Positions 1 to 6,112 of a stretch of DNA of 6,112 nucleotides are shown in pieces. Below the pieces are notes generated by a model. It was not told the origin of the DNA. It worked only from the letters and a program-made list of their open reading frames with translations, and ran no database searches. This DNA comes from Gammaproteobacteria bacterium (GTDB taxonomy: Bacteria > Pseudomonadota > Gammaproteobacteria > PS1 > Pseudothioglobaceae). Numbering within the stretch: position 1 is the stretch's first letter; every line of letters begins with the position of its first letter. A program made the position numbers and the translations under genes. The DNA lies in assembly GCA_003489145.1 (NCBI GenBank), contig DNJI01000004.1:1-6112 (forward strand). The letters are read 5' to 3'.

Positions 1-1008
<1,008 letters not shown>

Positions 1009-1202
1009 ATAACACCCAAATTATTTGAATAATTTATTATTCAATTCATAGTTTTTGTGTTGATGTGTCATGCAATACACTGATGTACAGTGACAAACTT
1101 ATTACATGTATTAATTGTTATATCTCCGATTATTTAATAATCAAGGTATAAAAACTTTTTAATTCGCAAGTACTGCATTTTATGCAGCAATTGCAACAAG
1201 TT
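1009..1202 (+). other. 23S-5S internal transcribed spacer, no tRNA
   Basis: This 194-base AT-rich spacer separates 23S from 5S and should be transcribed as part of the rRNA precursor. It contains no tRNA and no convincing open frame. It does contain a series of short inverted repeats. An 8-bp stem TTGAATAA/TTATTCAA spans 1025-1044 with a TTTA loop. A 5-bp stem CACTG/CAGTG spans 1078-1092. An AT stem spans 1128-1142, and a hairpin with 6-bp and 4-bp stems spans 1166-1194. These could be processing or spacing structures. The long stem that pairs sequences flanking 23S cannot be tested because the 5' side is outside the window. No good promoter is visible inside the spacer. Confidence 0.85.
1166..1194 (+). 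other. Hairpin just upstream of 5S rRNA
   Basis: CTGCAT (1173-1178) and ATGCAG (1182-1187) form a perfect 6-bp stem closed by a TTT loop. Outside it, GCAA (1166-1169) pairs with TTGC (1191-1194) across a 3x3 internal loop. The structure ends 8 bases before the predicted mature 5S 5' end. That position would suit a processing signal in the pre-rRNA (inference); no enzyme is assigned from sequence alone. Confidence 0.5.
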
Positions 1203-1322
1203 TGCTTAGTGACAATAGCGAGTGTGACCCACCTGATCCCATCCCGAACTCAGAAGTGAAACCACTTAGCGCCGATGGTAGTGTGGGGTCTCCCCATGTG
1301 AGAGTAGGACATTGCTAGGCTT
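1203..1322 (+). rRNA. rrf: 5S ribosomal RNA
   Basis: This is complete 5S rRNA, 120 bases, the same length as in E. coli and alignable to it base for base from TGCTTAGTGA onward. Conserved blocks include CCCACCTGA, CCGAACTCAGAAGTGAAA, GCGCCGATGGTAGTGTGGGG and GAGAGTAGG. The ends are confirmed by helix I: bases 1204-1212 pair with 1312-1320, with three G-U pairs. It is the last gene of the rRNA operon; no tRNA follows before the terminator. Confidence 0.98.
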
Positions 1323-1330
1323 TAAATTCA

Positions 1331-1368
1331 AAATACCCCTGACATCGATGATGCTGGGGTATTTTTTT
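1331..1368 (+). terminator. Intrinsic terminator of the rRNA operon
   Basis: AAATACCCC (1331-1339) pairs with GGGGTATTT (1356-1364), and CATC/GATG (1343-1346, 1350-1353) extends the stem inward past a mismatch and a bulge. A run of seven T residues (1362-1368) follows the GC core. It begins 9 bases after the end of 5S, the usual position for the terminator of an rrn operon. The A tract on the 5' side means it could also act on leftward transcripts coming from trxC. Confidence 0.93.
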
Positions 1369-1403
1369 GTCTGAAATTTTGTTAAATCCTTTCTTTGTAC
1401 CAA

Positions 1404-1436
1404 AATTAGCTATTTTTAGTCCTTAAATAGCTAATT
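1404..1436 (-). terminator. Perfect 12-bp hairpin downstream of trxC, possible terminator
   Basis: AATTAGCTATTT (1404-1415) and AAATAGCTAATT (1425-1436) are exact reverse complements separated by the 9-base loop TTAGTCCTT. The hairpin lies 53 bases beyond the trxC stop, in the gap between two converging transcription units, so it probably marks the 3' end of the leftward operon. Read leftward, the stem is followed by only a short U stretch and is poor in GC, so it would be a weak intrinsic terminator. Seven loop bases (1416-1422) are complementary to 1475-1481, next to the trxC stop. Confidence 0.45.
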
Positions 1437-1488
1437 ACTACGGGTTTTAGAGAAACTTCGGAAATTTTACGAATGGACTAATTTCTAT

Positions 1489-1911
1489 TTATAAGTATTG
1501 ATTTACCCAATTCGTAAAGTCGGGTGCGCTGAGTGCACCTGATACACGATCAATTTCTTGTCCGTTTTTGAATATTGCTAACGTTGGAATAGAGCGAATG
1601 TTGTACTTGGTAGAAATTGCCTGTTCTTTTTCAGTTTCAATTTTGATAAAGCGTGCTTTAGGCTCTAACTGAGCGGCAACCTGTTTAAAAGTGGGTGCAA
1701 ACTGTTGGCATGGGCCACACCAAGTTGCCCAAAAATCTACCACTAATAATTCATCAGTTTTTTCAATCGCACGAGTCAGTTGTGTGCCTGCCATTGAGAT
1801 TGGTTCGCCTTTATACAGTGGTTTTTTGCATTTTCCACAATTTGGATTATTGCTTAATTTAGTCTCTGGAACCTTGTTAAGTCCACCACAATTCGTACAC
1901 ATAGTGATCAT
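1489..1911 (-). CDS. trxC: Thioredoxin 2 (zinc-ribbon thioredoxin TrxC)
   Basis: This is a cytoplasmic thiol-disulfide oxidoreductase of 140 aa (E. coli TrxC has 139). It reduces protein disulfides with electrons from thioredoxin reductase. The N-terminal zinc ribbon has cysteines C5, C8, C25 and C28, spaced as in E. coli TrxC. The thioredoxin fold carries the active site WCGPC at 64-68, preceded by VVDFWAT, and the cis-proline P109 in RSIPT. Known TrxC proteins bind zinc at the ribbon and respond to oxidative stress; both statements are family knowledge. The start at 1911 is supported by AGGAG at 1918-1922, 6 bases upstream, and by agreement of MITMC with the E. coli MNTVC start. It is the last gene of the leftward group, 55 bases after the unknown gene, with no clear promoter of its own, and it faces the rRNA operon tail to tail. 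Confidence 0.96.
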   Translation of the reverse strand: MITMCTNCGGLNKVPETKLSNNPNCGKCKKPLYKGEPISMAGTQLTRAIEKTDELLVVDFWATWCGPCQQFAPTFKQVAAQLEPKARFIKIETEKEQAISTKYNIRSIPTLAIFKNGQEIDRVSGALSAPDFTNWVNQYL

Positions 1912-1966
1912 AAATATCTCCTAAATTTTTTTAACTTATTAATATTTATCTATGGGTGGTTGAGTT

Positions 1967-2599
1967 TTATTGCAAGTCTTTGCGAGTTGATGGGCGTTTT
2001 GAACGCGATACTCTGTTCTCTGTTTTCTTGATTTGTTCTTCTTTAGAAATGATGCTATTGACCGATACTAAATCATCCACACTTTGGCTGAGTTTTTTAA
2101 AAGCCTTTGGCGCTTGAATCTCAATCATCTGCTGCACAATCCATTTTTCATCAACATCGGTCATTGCCAGTTTTACTTTTTCAGCAAAGTATCTTAAAAA
2201 ATGATAATCCGGCTCATTGTTGACAAAGTCGTAATCTGAATAATCTTGTGAGCGCTGATTATAAGTACTAACAAAAGCTTTCCAATGATTGCCTTCTCCG
2301 ATGCGATCTTCTTTATTTTCTTGGTAATAAAAGGCGGACTGCTTAGCCAGTTTGTTAATGAGCTCTTGTCGTTGTTCAGTGTCCAGTGTTTTGAACACCA
2401 AGCGGTCGATAGACTGTATGAGAAAGCATAGGTATTCGGCAATAACATCAAAGACTTGCTCTTTTTCAATTACAAAGCCTTCGTTGATTAAATCTTCAAG
2501 ATGGTTTTTGGTAATACGCCAGCAAATAAACGCCATTGCACCGCCAATATCTTCAATGGTTTTAACTTGGGTTTTGTGCCATTTACTCTTTACTCGCAT
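1967..2599 (-). CDS. Conserved hypothetical protein, 210 aa, function unknown
   Basis: I recognise no functional domain. It resembles uncharacterised proteobacterial proteins that begin with a short K/W-rich motif (KSKWHK, residues 4-9) followed by an EDI-AMAF-WRI region (16-29), but I can assign no family name. The protein is soluble and probably mainly helical, with no signal peptide or confident membrane segment. Only two cysteines are present (C26, C58), not in a CxxC pair, so no metal site is evident. Aromatic-rich segments lie at 90-140, including FYYQ and DYHFLRYFAE. The tail from about 186 is rich in Lys and Arg and looks disordered. The start at 2599 is the only in-frame option, because an in-frame stop lies 9 bases further upstream. 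It has no recognisable Shine-Dalgarno sequence and begins 16 bases after the rhodanese stop, so translation may be coupled to that gene. Confidence 0.8.
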   Translation of the reverse strand: MRVKSKWHKTQVKTIEDIGGAMAFICWRITKNHLEDLINEGFVIEKEQVFDVIAEYLCFLIQSIDRLVFKTLDTEQRQELINKLAKQSAFYYQENKEDRIGEGNHWKAFVSTYNQRSQDYSDYDFVNNEPDYHFLRYFAEKVKLAMTDVDEKWIVQQMIEIQAPKAFKKLSQSVDDLVSVNSIISKEEQIKKTENRVSRSKRPSTRKDLQ

Positions 2600-2615
2600 A
2601 CAGCGATTTTAACAG

Positions 2616-2903
2616 TTACTCGCAGTTGTAGTTTCTGAATGAACCAAGATCGTTGACGTTGTCAAAGCCCATTTGCACTAAATAATTTTTAGCTGTTGAT
2701 GAACGTGCACCTGTTACGCAATATAAAACAATGGCTTTATCATCGCTAAGAACATTTTTAGCACTCATGATAGATTGTAACGGCAAGTTGATGGCGTTAG
2801 GTAATGCACCACGTGCAAACTCAGCAGAAGAACGTACGTCTACCAATTGTGCGCCTTCAGACAATAGTTTGCAAGCATCGTTTCCTGTGAATGAGTTGAA
2901 CAT
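2616..2903 (-). CDS. Single-domain rhodanese-like sulfurtransferase
   Basis: This is a 95-aa single rhodanese domain. Such proteins carry a persulfide on one cysteine and pass the sulfur to an acceptor such as cyanide, a thiol or a partner protein. The catalytic loop is CVTGAR, with C62 as the likely persulfide carrier and R67 in the position typical of CxxGxR proteins. The conserved VDVRS (21-25), FARGALPNAINLP (29-41) and the C-terminal DLGSF region (86-90) fit a complete domain. There is no signal peptide, unlike periplasmic PspE, so it should be cytoplasmic; the physiological substrate cannot be read from sequence. The start at 2903 has a good ribosome site, GAGGAAA at 2911-2917, 7 bases upstream. 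It leads the leftward operon with the unknown gene and trxC, and is divergent from serS. Confidence 0.93.
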   Translation of the reverse strand: MFNSFTGNDACKLLSEGAQLVDVRSSAEFARGALPNAINLPLQSIMSAKNVLSDDKAIVLYCVTGARSSTAKNYLVQMGFDNVNDLGSFRNYNCE

Positions 2904-2911
2904 AGTATAAT
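2881..2911 (+). promoter_or_regulatory. Candidate rightward promoter for serS
   Basis: A perfect -10 hexamer TATAAT lies at 2906-2911, overlapping the rhodanese ribosome site. No good -35 is present; the nearest candidates around 2881-2888 match poorly. If used, transcription would begin near 2918 and give serS a leader of about 68 bases containing both inverted repeats. Matches to this AT-rich hexamer arise easily by chance in such DNA. Confidence 0.3.
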
Positions 2912-2932
2912 TTCCTCAATTAATTTTTAAGT

Positions 2933-2956
2933 GAATACTGCTATTTTTAGGTATTC
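2933..2956. repeat. Inverted repeat GAATAC/GTATTC between rhodanese and serS
   Basis: GAATAC (2933-2938) and GTATTC (2951-2956) are exact reverse complements 12 bases apart. The repeat sits centrally in the 82-base divergent gap, between the two candidate promoters. It could be a regulator's operator or a leader hairpin. No known regulator motif is recognised, and 6-bp arms in AT-rich DNA can occur by chance. Confidence 0.4.
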
Positions 2957-2960
2957 AATC

Positions 2961-2982
2961 TATATAAGGAAATCATTATATA
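2961..2982 (+). promoter_or_regulatory. serS ribosome site inside an AT-only inverted repeat
   Basis: TATATAA (2961-2967) and TTATATA (2976-2982) are exact reverse complements around the loop GGAAATCA. The only Shine-Dalgarno-like sequence before serS is AAGGA at 2966-2970, of which GGA falls in this loop. It is about 15 bases from the ATG at 2986, longer than the usual spacing. The stem has only A-T pairs and would be weak at moderate temperature. The right arm also overlaps the leftward -10 hexamer. Confidence 0.4.
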
Positions 2983-3003
2983 ACAATGTTAAGTAAAAAG
3001 CAA
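2975..3003 (-). promoter_or_regulatory. Candidate leftward promoter for the rhodanese operon
   Basis: On the minus strand, TTGCTT (2998-3003) is followed after 17 bases by a perfect TATAAT (2975-2980), a sigma-70-like arrangement with a weak -35. The start would be near 2968, leaving a leader of about 65 bases before the rhodanese ATG at 2903. The -35 lies inside the first codons of serS, so the promoter straddles the divergent gene's start. Confidence 0.5.
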
Positions 3004-4275
3004 CTCAGAAACGACATTGAAGCGGTAGAATTAGCCTTAAAAAAACGCAATTTTTCTTTTGATATCAATCAGTTAACTGATTTAGAAAATAAAAGAAAAA
3101 AAAATCAAGTTCAGACGCAAGAACTACAAAACCTACGCAATACACAGTCAAAATCGATTGGTAAGGCCAAGGCAGCAGGCGAAGACATTAAGCCACTATT
3201 AGCTGCAGTTGCTGATTTGGGTGACAAACTTGATGAAGAAAAATCAGAATTACAAGCCATTCAAGTACAAATTGACGATATTGTCATGGCAATGCCAAAT
3301 ATTCCTCATGAATCAGTGCCAGAGGGTAACTCTGAAGATGATAATGTTGAGGTATCAAAATGGGGCGAGCCAGGACAATATGATTTTGAAGTCAAAGATC
3401 ACGTTGACTTAGGCGAAGCACATGGGCTGGATTTTGAAACGGCAGCCAAGATATCGGGCGCACGTTTTTCAGTAATGACTGGAAAGATTGCGCGATTGCA
3501 TAGAGCGTTAACCCAGTTTATGCTAGATCAGCATGTTGAGAATAATGGCTATACCGAGGCTTATGTGCCATATTTGGTCAATGCAGAATCATTAACGGGT
3601 ACTGGCCAGTTACCTAAATTTGAAGCAGACTTGTTTAAAACCCATTTGCATGGCGAAGAAGGTGAGGCAAAAACACTTTATTTAATTCCAACAGGTGAAG
3701 TACCTATTACCAACATGGTGCGTGATACCATTGTCAAAGAGAGTGATTTACCGCTTAAATTTGTCGGGCATACGCCTAGCTTCCGCTCTGAAGCGGGATC
3801 TTATGGGCGTGACACACGGGGTTTGATTCGCCAACATCAGTTTGAAAAAGTAGAGTTGGTGCAGGTAGTGAAAGCTGAGGATTCTTATCAAACATTAGAA
3901 ACGCTAACCAGCCATGCCGAAGGTGTCTTACAAGCATTAGAGCTGCCTTATCGTAAAGTGATATTATGTGCGGGTGATTTAGGATTTTCAGCTGCTAAAA
4001 CTTACGATTTAGAAGTTTGGTTGCCAGGGCAAAATGCGTATCGTGAGATATCATCTTGTTCTTGTTTTGAAGATTTTCAGGCAAGACGCTTACAGCTTAG
4101 ATGGAAAAATCCAGAAACCAATAAACCAGAATTGTTGCACACGCTTAACGGTTCAGGTTTGGCGGTGGGTAGAACATTGGTGGCAGTATTGGAAAACCAT
4201 CAGCAAGCCGACGGCAGTATTAGAATACCCGACGTATTGCACAGTTACATGGGCGGTATTACCGTCATTAATTAA
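2986..4275 (+). CDS. serS: Seryl-tRNA synthetase
   Basis: This class II aminoacyl-tRNA synthetase attaches serine to tRNA-Ser (and to tRNA-Sec where present) in the cytoplasm, acting as a dimer. Its 429 aa match the E. coli length of 430. Residues about 27-100 form the long antiparallel coiled-coil arm that recognises the tRNA long variable arm. The catalytic domain follows, with the serine-binding TxE loop as T236-G-E238, motif 2 beginning at FRSEAGSYGRDTRG (267-280), and motif 3 as LNGSGLAVGRTLVAVLE (387-403). The AYREISSCS segment (351-359) is also conserved. No key residue is missing. The start is fixed by alignment of MLSKKQLRND with E. coli MLDPNLLRNE, despite a distant ribosome site. 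It is divergent from the rhodanese gene and is followed after 27 T-rich bases by yajC with no terminator between, so it may be cotranscribed with yajC and secD. Confidence 0.98.
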   Translation: MLSKKQLRNDIEAVELALKKRNFSFDINQLTDLENKRKKNQVQTQELQNLRNTQSKSIGKAKAAGEDIKPLLAAVADLGDKLDEEKSELQAIQVQIDDIVMAMPNIPHESVPEGNSEDDNVEVSKWGEPGQYDFEVKDHVDLGEAHGLDFETAAKISGARFSVMTGKIARLHRALTQFMLDQHVENNGYTEAYVPYLVNAESLTGTGQLPKFEADLFKTHLHGEEGEAKTLYLIPTGEVPITNMVRDTIVKESDLPLKFVGHTPSFRSEAGSYGRDTRGLIRQHQFEKVELVQVVKAEDSYQTLETLTSHAEGVLQALELPYRKVILCAGDLGFSAAKTYDLEVWLPGQNAYREISSCSCFEDFQARRLQLRWKNPETNKPELLHTLNGSGLAVGRTLVAVLENHQQADGSIRIPDVLHSYMGGITVIN

Positions 4276-4302
4276 TTTTTTATTTTTTATTAGGAGATAA
4301 CA

Positions 4303-4641
4303 ATGAACTTATTAGACTTAATCGTACCACCCGCATTTGCTGCTGCCGACGGCATCAACTCAGATCCATCAGGTTTGAGCCAACTGATACTACCGGGGCT
4401 ATTGCTTGCGGTTATGTATGTCTTGTTAATTAGACCACAGCAAAAACGTGCAAAAGATCATAAAGCACTTTTAGTAGCGCTAAAAAAAGGCGATGAAGTA
4501 GTGACTAACGGTGGTGTTGTGGCTAAGGTCATGTCAGTGGATGAATCTTTTGCGACATTGGAAATTGCCGATGGTGTGGTAATCAAAGTACAAAAGCAAG
4601 GCATTAATCAAAAGCTACCAAAAGGCAGTGCCAAAATCTAA
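4303..4641 (+). CDS. yajC: Sec translocase accessory subunit YajC
   Basis: YajC is a small inner-membrane protein that associates with SecD and SecF and is not essential in E. coli. The 112-aa protein has a short periplasmic N-terminus with AFAAADG (11-17), one membrane helix at about 25-43 (LSQLILPGLLLAVMYVLLI), then the signature RPQQKRAKDH (44-53). The cytoplasmic domain contains KKGDEVVTNGGVVAKV (61-76), the hallmark of the family, and length is normal. AGGAG at 4292-4296, 6 bases from the ATG, supports the start. It lies directly before secD, the usual order; here serS stands upstream, where E. coli has queA and tgt. Confidence 0.97.
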   Translation: MNLLDLIVPPAFAAADGINSDPSGLSQLILPGLLLAVMYVLLIRPQQKRAKDHKALLVALKKGDEVVTNGGVVAKVMSVDESFATLEIADGVVIKVQKQGINQKLPKGSAKI

Positions 4642-4642
4642 A

Positions 4643-4648
4643 TTAAGG
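4643..4648 (+). promoter_or_regulatory. Distant ribosome site for secD
   Basis: The only Shine-Dalgarno-like sequence before secD is TTAAGG, ending 13 bases before the ATG at 4662. The spacing is unusually long. No other in-frame start exists between the ATG and an in-frame stop at 4644-4646, and the encoded N-terminus is a proper membrane helix, so the start stands. Coupling to yajC, whose stop lies 20 bases upstream, could compensate. Confidence 0.4.
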
Positions 4649-4661
4649 TATAAATAAGCCC

Positions 4662-6112
4662 ATGAATCATTACTCCGGTTTGAGAAATGCGTTAATCGCT
4701 TTTTTCTTGTTATTATCAGCGCTTTACGCTTTGCCAAATATTTTTGGTTCAGACTTAGCGGTGCAAGTGTCTAGTGCAGGCGATGCTGCTATTGAGCAAT
4801 CTGACCTAACTAAAATCACAGCCACGCTAAAACAAAAGAATATTCAATACAAATCGGCAGCCCTGTCAAACCGTCGTATTTTGGTGCGATTTGGTGACAA
4901 CGCTTCTCAATTGTCGGCGAAAGATTTGCTCAAAACAGAGTTGGGCCGTAACTATGTGGTTGCGCTTAATCTAGCACCTTCGGTGCCACAATGGCTGGAT
5001 AGTTTGGGCGGTAGAGCTATGTCATTAGGGCTAGATCTTCGAGGTGGTGTGCATTTCTTGCTAGAGGTGGATATGCAAGCAGTGCTAGCAATGTCGATTG
5101 ATAAATACTATAACGAATTGCGCACTTTGTTGCGTGAAGGTCGTTTGTATAAGAGCATTAAAAAAGAAGGTGACAGTATTGCTATTCGTTTTAAAACACT
5201 TGAGTTAAAAGACAAGGCGTTAGCCCGTATTAAGTCAGATATTAGTGATTTGATCGTACTTGAAACTGGTGACCAAGATGAATTATTGATTCAGGTAGGT
5301 ATTAGTGATGATGCACAAAAAATAGCCAAAAGCAGCGCCTTAAAACAAAATATTACCACACTAAGAAATCGAGTAAATGAGCTGGGTGTGGCCGAACCAA
5401 TTATTCAACAACAAGGTCTAGAGCGTATTGTGGTACAACTGCCAGGCGTACAAGACACGGCTAGGGCTAAAGAAATTTTAGGTGCAGTAGCCACCCTAGA
5501 ATTTAGATTGGTAGATGAAAAGAATGATCCGCAAACAGCGATTCAATCAGGCAGAACGCCGATTGGATCGAAGCTTTATTACTTCAAAGATGGGCGTCCA
5601 TTATTGTTAAAAACCCGAGTAATTACGACAGGTGAAAGTATTACTGGTGCCTCTGCGGGTTTTGATCAAGAAAATAACATTCCAATGGTGAATATTACTT
5701 TGGATAGTGCCGGTGGTCGTGCGATGCTTGATACTACTAAGAAGTATTTACATCACCGTATGGCTGTGGTGTTTATTGAAAATCAAGTGGAAACCATCAC
5801 CGATAAAGATGGTAGAGTCATGCTTGATAAAAAAGGTAATCCGCTAAAGAAGCGCACCACCACCAAAGACATTATTAATGCAGCTACGATTCAGGGTACT
5901 TTTTCATCGCGTTTTCAGATTACTGGCATTGACAGTGCCCGCGCAGCAAGTAATTTAGCATTATTGCTTAGAGCGGGTTCGCTTTCAGCACCGATTGAAA
6001 TTATCGAAGAGCGTACTATTGGTCCAAGTCTTGGTGCAGACAACATTCAAAAAGGTGTGCTATCAGTGATTGTTGGTTTTGTCTTAGTTTTGATATTTAT
6101 GGCAGTTCGTTA
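4662..6112 (+). CDS. secD: Protein translocase subunit SecD (3' end outside the window)
   Basis: SecD is an inner-membrane RND-family protein. With SecF it uses the proton gradient to help pull exported proteins across the membrane after SecA/SecYEG. The window holds 483 codons with no stop; E. coli SecD has 615, so about 130 residues are missing on the right. A first membrane helix lies at about 8-28. The periplasmic part follows with LGLDLRGGVHFL (122-133), LRNRVNELGVAEP (234-246), LPGVQDTARAKEILGA (260-275) and LDSAGG. LLLRAGSLSAPIEI and the conserved RTIGPSLG (451-458) lead into the second membrane helix at about 465-482, where the window ends. The cut removes the remaining membrane helices that carry the proton pathway, so integrity there cannot be judged. 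It follows yajC by 20 bases, and secF is expected next. Confidence 0.97.
   Translation, partial: MNHYSGLRNALIAFFLLLSALYALPNIFGSDLAVQVSSAGDAAIEQSDLTKITATLKQKNIQYKSAALSNRRILVRFGDNASQLSAKDLLKTELGRNYVVALNLAPSVPQWLDSLGGRAMSLGLDLRGGVHFLLEVDMQAVLAMSIDKYYNELRTLLREGRLYKSIKKEGDSIAIRFKTLELKDKALARIKSDISDLIVLETGDQDELLIQVGISDDAQKIAKSSALKQNITTLRNRVNELGVAEPIIQQQGLERIVVQLPGVQDTARAKEILGAVATLEFRLVDEKNDPQTAIQSGRTPIGSKLYYFKDGRPLLLKTRVITTGESITGASAGFDQENNIPMVNITLDSAGGRAMLDTTKKYLHHRMAVVFIENQVETITDKDGRVMLDKKGNPLKKRTTTKDIINAATIQGTFSSRFQITGIDSARAASNLALLLRAGSLSAPIEIIEERTIGPSLGADNIQKGVLSVIVGFVLVLIFMAVR

Noticed and set aside
1115..1152. Promoter-like TTGTTA and TATAAA motifs in the 23S-5S spacer
   Set aside because: The two hexamers are not correctly spaced, and neither has an acceptable partner at 16-18 bases.
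1691..1924. Open frame of 77 aa antisense to trxC
   Set aside because: It is a shadow of a clear thioredoxin gene, with no ribosome site and no recognisable protein features.
2194..2612. Open frames of 91 aa (minus) and 86 aa (plus) overlapping the 210-aa gene
   Set aside because: They are out-of-frame or antisense to a longer open frame with better protein character, and neither shows a domain.
4276..4291. T-rich run after serS as a possible terminator
   Set aside because: There is no GC-rich stem before the T run; it is an AT-rich spacer within a likely operon.
3209..4300. Two short plus-strand open frames inside serS
   Set aside because: SerRS is intact over its whole length with all class II motifs, so these are alternate-frame noise.
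1143..4654. Ten-base repeat AAGGTATAAA near 1143-1152 and at 4645-4654
   Set aside because: It is short, AT-rich and in unrelated contexts, which fits chance.

Overview
The window is an ordinary-looking chromosomal stretch from an AT-rich gammaproteobacterium. It holds the 3' end of an rRNA operon, a small leftward operon, and the start of a rightward serS-yajC-secD group. The gammaproteobacterial assignment rests on the E. coli-like 23S and 5S sequences, a TrxC-type thioredoxin 2, and the close agreement of SerRS and SecD with the E. coli proteins. The AT-rich spacers and codon use would suit a marine or symbiotic sulfur-oxidising lineage such as the SUP05/Thioglobus group. That placement is a guess from general impression, not something the window proves.

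Layout: bases 1-1008 are the last third of 23S rRNA (E. coli numbering about 1897-2904, with a constant offset of 1896 at every landmark checked). A 194-base AT-rich spacer with several small hairpins and no tRNA follows, then a 120-base 5S rRNA (1203-1322) and a strong intrinsic terminator (1331-1368). A leftward group of three genes converges on the rRNA operon. In transcription order it is a single-domain rhodanese (2903-2616), a conserved protein of unknown function (2599-1967) and the zinc-ribbon thioredoxin trxC (1911-1489). Past trxC lies a perfect 12-bp hairpin whose loop is complementary to a 7-base segment nearer the gene. From 2986 rightward come serS, yajC and secD; secD runs off the right edge.

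Function: serS charges tRNA-Ser, and YajC and SecD belong to the Sec translocon accessory complex (SecDF-YajC). The leftward operon joins a persulfide-carrying enzyme to a disulfide/persulfide-reducing thioredoxin, so the unknown middle gene may work in sulfur or thiol redox chemistry. The 82-base region between the divergent rhodanese and serS genes carries candidate face-to-face promoters and two inverted repeats, and is the most likely control point. I found no mobile element, CRISPR array, defence system or clearly novel system. The most notable leads are the unknown middle gene, the divergent control region and the possible pseudoknot in the trxC 3' region.
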